From the NCBI RefSeq assembly GCF_043641665.1, contig NC_092189.1:10547833-10611832 (forward strand): 64,000 nucleotides of DNA, given 5' to 3'. Shown here one piece after another: positions 60,661 to 64,000 of this stretch. This stretch comes from Enoplosus armatus. Lineage: Eukaryota > Chordata > Actinopteri > Centrarchiformes > Enoplosidae. The notes under the pieces were generated by a model. It saw only the letters and a program-made list of their open reading frames with translations. It was not told where the DNA came from and ran no database searches. A program made the translations under genes and the position numbers. The number at the start of each line of letters is the position of its first letter. The stretch's first letter is position 1.

Positions 60661-63600
60661 GCTGTGGGTTCAGCACTACAAGTGACAAATTTCAAATTAC
60701 ACGAGTCATTTGATCCATTAAAAACATTGATTATAGCAACGTCCTGTGATTTTTACGCCCGACCACCCAGCCTGACCTCTCCCCCTCGACTCTGCAGTAA
60801 GGGAATGTCACACTTTCAGGATTGGAAAACCATTACCAATCAAAGTAATCCACACATAAATTACATTGCCTCACAATTGTATTTGGCAAAGAAAATTTGT
60901 GGTTTAAACATCATTTTGTCTACAGCAGCAGAGTTGCTCTTGCTTCCTCTGTTTGCGCGTCACCTCTGCCCTCTAGCTTATTCTAAATTGCACTAACTTG
61001 CTCATCAGGCTGCAGTGGGTTGACAAATGTGTTACTGATTTGCTGTGAGATGGACTGCATGTTCACTTTTCCTTTACTGAGATGTAACAACAGTATGCAT
61101 CTTCAGTAAAAAGACAGACGAAAACAAAACAAATATTAAAACTCTTGTGTCCGCTCCTCCTGTCCTCCCTGCTCAAACCCTCATTTCTCTTTCTTTCACC
61201 CACAGCCCCAGGAAATGTCCTGTCCTGTCCTGGCTGTGAAATACTAAAAGCACAGCCAACGCCAGCCACCTGAGACACCCAGCACCACAGTTATTATGAC
61301 AGGCCAGGCAGCCAAACATCTGTCAACCTGAGCACTGTAGGGATGGACGGAGAGGAGGAGGCGATGTAGGAGGAGAGGAGGAGCAGAAGAGGAGGAAAAA
61401 TAAAAGTGGAGAAAGAGAAACATGGAGACAAAAAAGCCACAAGGTGAGAGAGGGGAGAGAAAAGGTTGAAGTTGGGCATTAGATTCAAACCATCCTCTGA
61501 CTATTGAGAGATAACGCTTGATTGTACACATTATTGGCCAGTTGGCTAAGTTATCGAGAAGGGAAGACAAATACAAAAGCTTGGGTTACAATCACAACCA
61601 GTTTCTAAAGCTTGGATCCTATGAAGCATGAAACCATCGAATAATTTTCTACGAAATAAGACTAGAAGGATACCTGGAGCTATATATTGTATTACTTCTC
61701 TTTTACTTCATGGTATGTAGCTGCATGAGTCTCATGCTTTCATAAGCACCAGTTGTTTTTAATGATCAAATGTGCGCTCAAGTTGTCCTAAAGAACGTCA
61801 AATTGTTTTGATGACTCACTCTGGTCTTGATTTGATTTTGGGAGCATGAATAGAGGATAGGCCATAGTGCAAAAACAACAAGTTCAAATCTTTTTTGTAG
61901 AAATATCTATTGAAAGCATTTTGCATGATTCCCTTTTCATTTTGCAGTTCTACATTAAAGGGCAGTGCTTTTCTTTTTTTAATTAACACCATTTGGCAGC
62001 TCGTGAAGTCAGCTGGTTTGCCAACTGACAGTCAAACAGACTATTAACACACCATAAAGAGGACTCATGCCATGCTAAAATATACTTGACAAAGTGCAAA
62101 TGGCAATGCCTTGATGTTAATGCCTCAAACTGAAACTGAGGTGTCAAACAAGGTCCTTTAGTCAAGGTACTATAGTCACTCCCTCTCTTTGACTTTATCT
62201 GTGTCTCTTCATTCCTGTCTTTTTCACTCATTGTTAGTTTTCAGTGTTGACACCTGGGTGATTTTACAACCACAGGTGGGCCAGTAAACACTTGCCCCAC
62301 AGGCAAAGCAGGTGGGAACAGCCAAATAACAAAAGCTACTACGACCGCTCACCTGTGTGAATGGCCTACATAAATACCAAATGACCAAACAGTCTTCCTT
62401 CAGACCACCTACAAGTCTCCCTTCAAGTATCCTTCTCTTTTTACATTCCTCTCCTTTCCTCTGTCCTTCATTTCCTCTTTTATTCATTAAATGTACCTAT
62501 GAAAGTGCTTTTGAAAGGGTAGATGTGGAGTAAGAGTGGGTGAGAGAAAGAGAAAGTCTATCTAAAGGTGTGAGACAATATGTATGCAAATGCTCTCTCC
62601 AAGAAGCTCACCAGCAGAGCCGAGCCCGAGCAGGCCTGCCATAGGGTGGCAGAATGAGGATTTATCATCCAATATCACCTCATCATAAATGATAATGATA
62701 AACACATAAGCTGGGCTGTAACATAGTTATTCACCATCTCTAACCCAGCTACATAAACAGGGTAGTAAATCAGCAGAGATATTTTAATATTTTATTATAT
62801 TTTAAACAATTAAGGCGTGGACTACTTGAATACACCAAAGACTTGGACGCAGGGAGGTGAATAAAAATAAAAGTGTTTTGGCATTTAAAAACTGGCATGC
62901 TCTTACACCAGGAGTTATTACTGCCTAGTCGGCCCACAAACGCACAGACGGAGTTCTTTTCAATTGCACAGTGCTCGAGCCAGACGGGAGAGAATTAATA
63001 AGGCACTACAGTGTATCGGTGTTACTAAATTGGCAGTGTTTCATAACAAAGTCTTTCAGAGCAGTTATCAATTAGAAACAATTAAAAGAGCCATTCATCA
63101 TTCTTACAAAGCCGGCTCCGTACAGGGAGCAGCGCTGACAGAGAAGCTGATAAAATGTAATCAAAACCATAATCAGCTAGCGCTCTTTAACAGAGGCTAA
63201 TGTTGACAGAGCCGAGGTATGTTTATGCAAAGATCACACCTCCACCCTTGGACAGAACGCTGTGCACGTCCATCAGACAAACACATGGCCACTGAAGCAT
63301 AGTCTGTGCACAAAAAGTGACAACGGGAGAAAAACAGGATAAGAACAGGTTTAAAGTCAAGCTGCGAAGAAGCTTCAAAACAAGAAATCACACAAACAAG
63401 TCCGTCCTTAGGTCCTTGGCAATCGTCAGTCCGGCATGTGTCTGCTCCACTTCGAAGCCATGTGCTGGTCTATCTGTGTGCATTCTGTTGATTGACATGC
63501 AGTTTCCTGCATCGCTTCTTTCCTGGAAAACCCTCGCCAAGGCTTCCCATATTAATGTCCAGATTATCAAGCCATATCCCATACACAGTATATCTCTGCA

Positions 63601-64000
63601 CATCACACTTCCCCAGCTCTCAGTCCCCAAGAGGCGATCGTGATGGCACAGGGTGAGGCTACACCCCCCCCCCCCTCCACCTCCCAGGCATATGGCTAAT
63701 CAATGCAGCCTCTTCCGTGCACAGGTAACTCTATACTTGAGCAGGGAGGATAGGGGAGCTACCAGCACGGCCTCCCTGTCTCTCTATCCTAATGAAGCTC
63801 CCAGGTAATCAAATCACTGTACACACAGGCAGATGGCCAATAAGGGAACAACCACAGAGGCTCTTTGATGGGATCACGACAAAGTTTTTAAAGTTACCAA
63901 TAAGTCATTTCTCCTCTCTCTGCATCTATTAAGTGTAACTAAAACTGATTAAAAATGAGGCTACGTGGATTTAAAATGCTCAAGTGCTACAGCACTATGA

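Larger units (their letters stand above)
53671..64000. other. Upstream adamts2 intron or 5' region without recognised exons
   Basis: No open frame here resembles the ADAMTS2 prodomain or signal peptide. The stretch has several microsatellites, an L2 tail, a perfect hairpin at 56251-56285 and possible repeats. I read it as the intron before the furin-site exon, which is long in other vertebrates. Confidence 0.5.

Noticed and set aside
54000..64000. Search for the ADAMTS2 prodomain or signal-peptide exon
   Set aside because: No open frame with prodomain-like sequence and splice sites was found; the exons are presumed to lie beyond 64000.

Overview
The window is nuclear DNA of a ray-finned fish, most likely a percomorph teleost. 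The evidence is vertebrate genes split into small exons with GT-AG introns, dense (CA)n/(GA)n microsatellites, LINE L2-type tails ending in 'ATTAATAAAG'-like motifs, and short dispersed elements typical of teleost genomes. No prokaryotic, plasmid, phage or CRISPR features were seen. I read no species from it.

All four recognised genes lie on the minus strand, so the window runs from the 3' end of one gene to an upstream intron of the last. (1) At 5.47-10.96 kb is a seven-exon p33MONOX/KIAA1191 orthologue whose frames join exactly to give 340 residues; its CpG/ETS promoter is probably near 12.3 kb. Its large fourth intron holds what looks like an internal promoter with a perfect RFX X-box, a 59-nt start exon and a further candidate exon with a consensus GC donor. 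(2) At 13.87-14.90 kb is a complete four-exon ELR-negative CXC chemokine of 113 residues, with a TATA-like box and a perfect interferon-stimulated response element upstream. (3) At 20.06-21.9 kb is a DEPP1 homologue: one coding exon of 258 residues behind a TATA-driven non-coding first exon. (4) From 27.68 kb to 53.67 kb are 19 consecutive coding exons of adamts2, the procollagen I N-proteinase, from the furin site at the end of the prodomain to the stop codon. The signal peptide and most of the prodomain are not visible, so 53.7-64 kb is read as upstream intron.

The most unusual gene structure is the last adamts2 exon. After the PLAC domain it encodes about 730 residues of mucin-like Ser/Thr/Pro and Lys-Thr-Pro tandem repeats, against roughly 120 residues in human ADAMTS2, but still ends in the conserved ADAMTS2 tail motif. 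Two catalytic-domain exons have microsatellites directly against their splice acceptors: (TG)n before one and (CT)n before the one completing the zinc site.

The genes do not form an operon. Their linkage (kiaa1191, CXC chemokine, depp1, adamts2) mixes neighbours that in human lie on 5q35, 4q and 10q, consistent with an old vertebrate paralogon. The leftmost 5 kb, 15.1-20 kb, 22-27.4 kb and the long adamts2 introns are mostly non-coding. They carry microsatellites and decayed transposable elements, including one MITE with 28-bp terminal inverted repeats at 45.3 kb.
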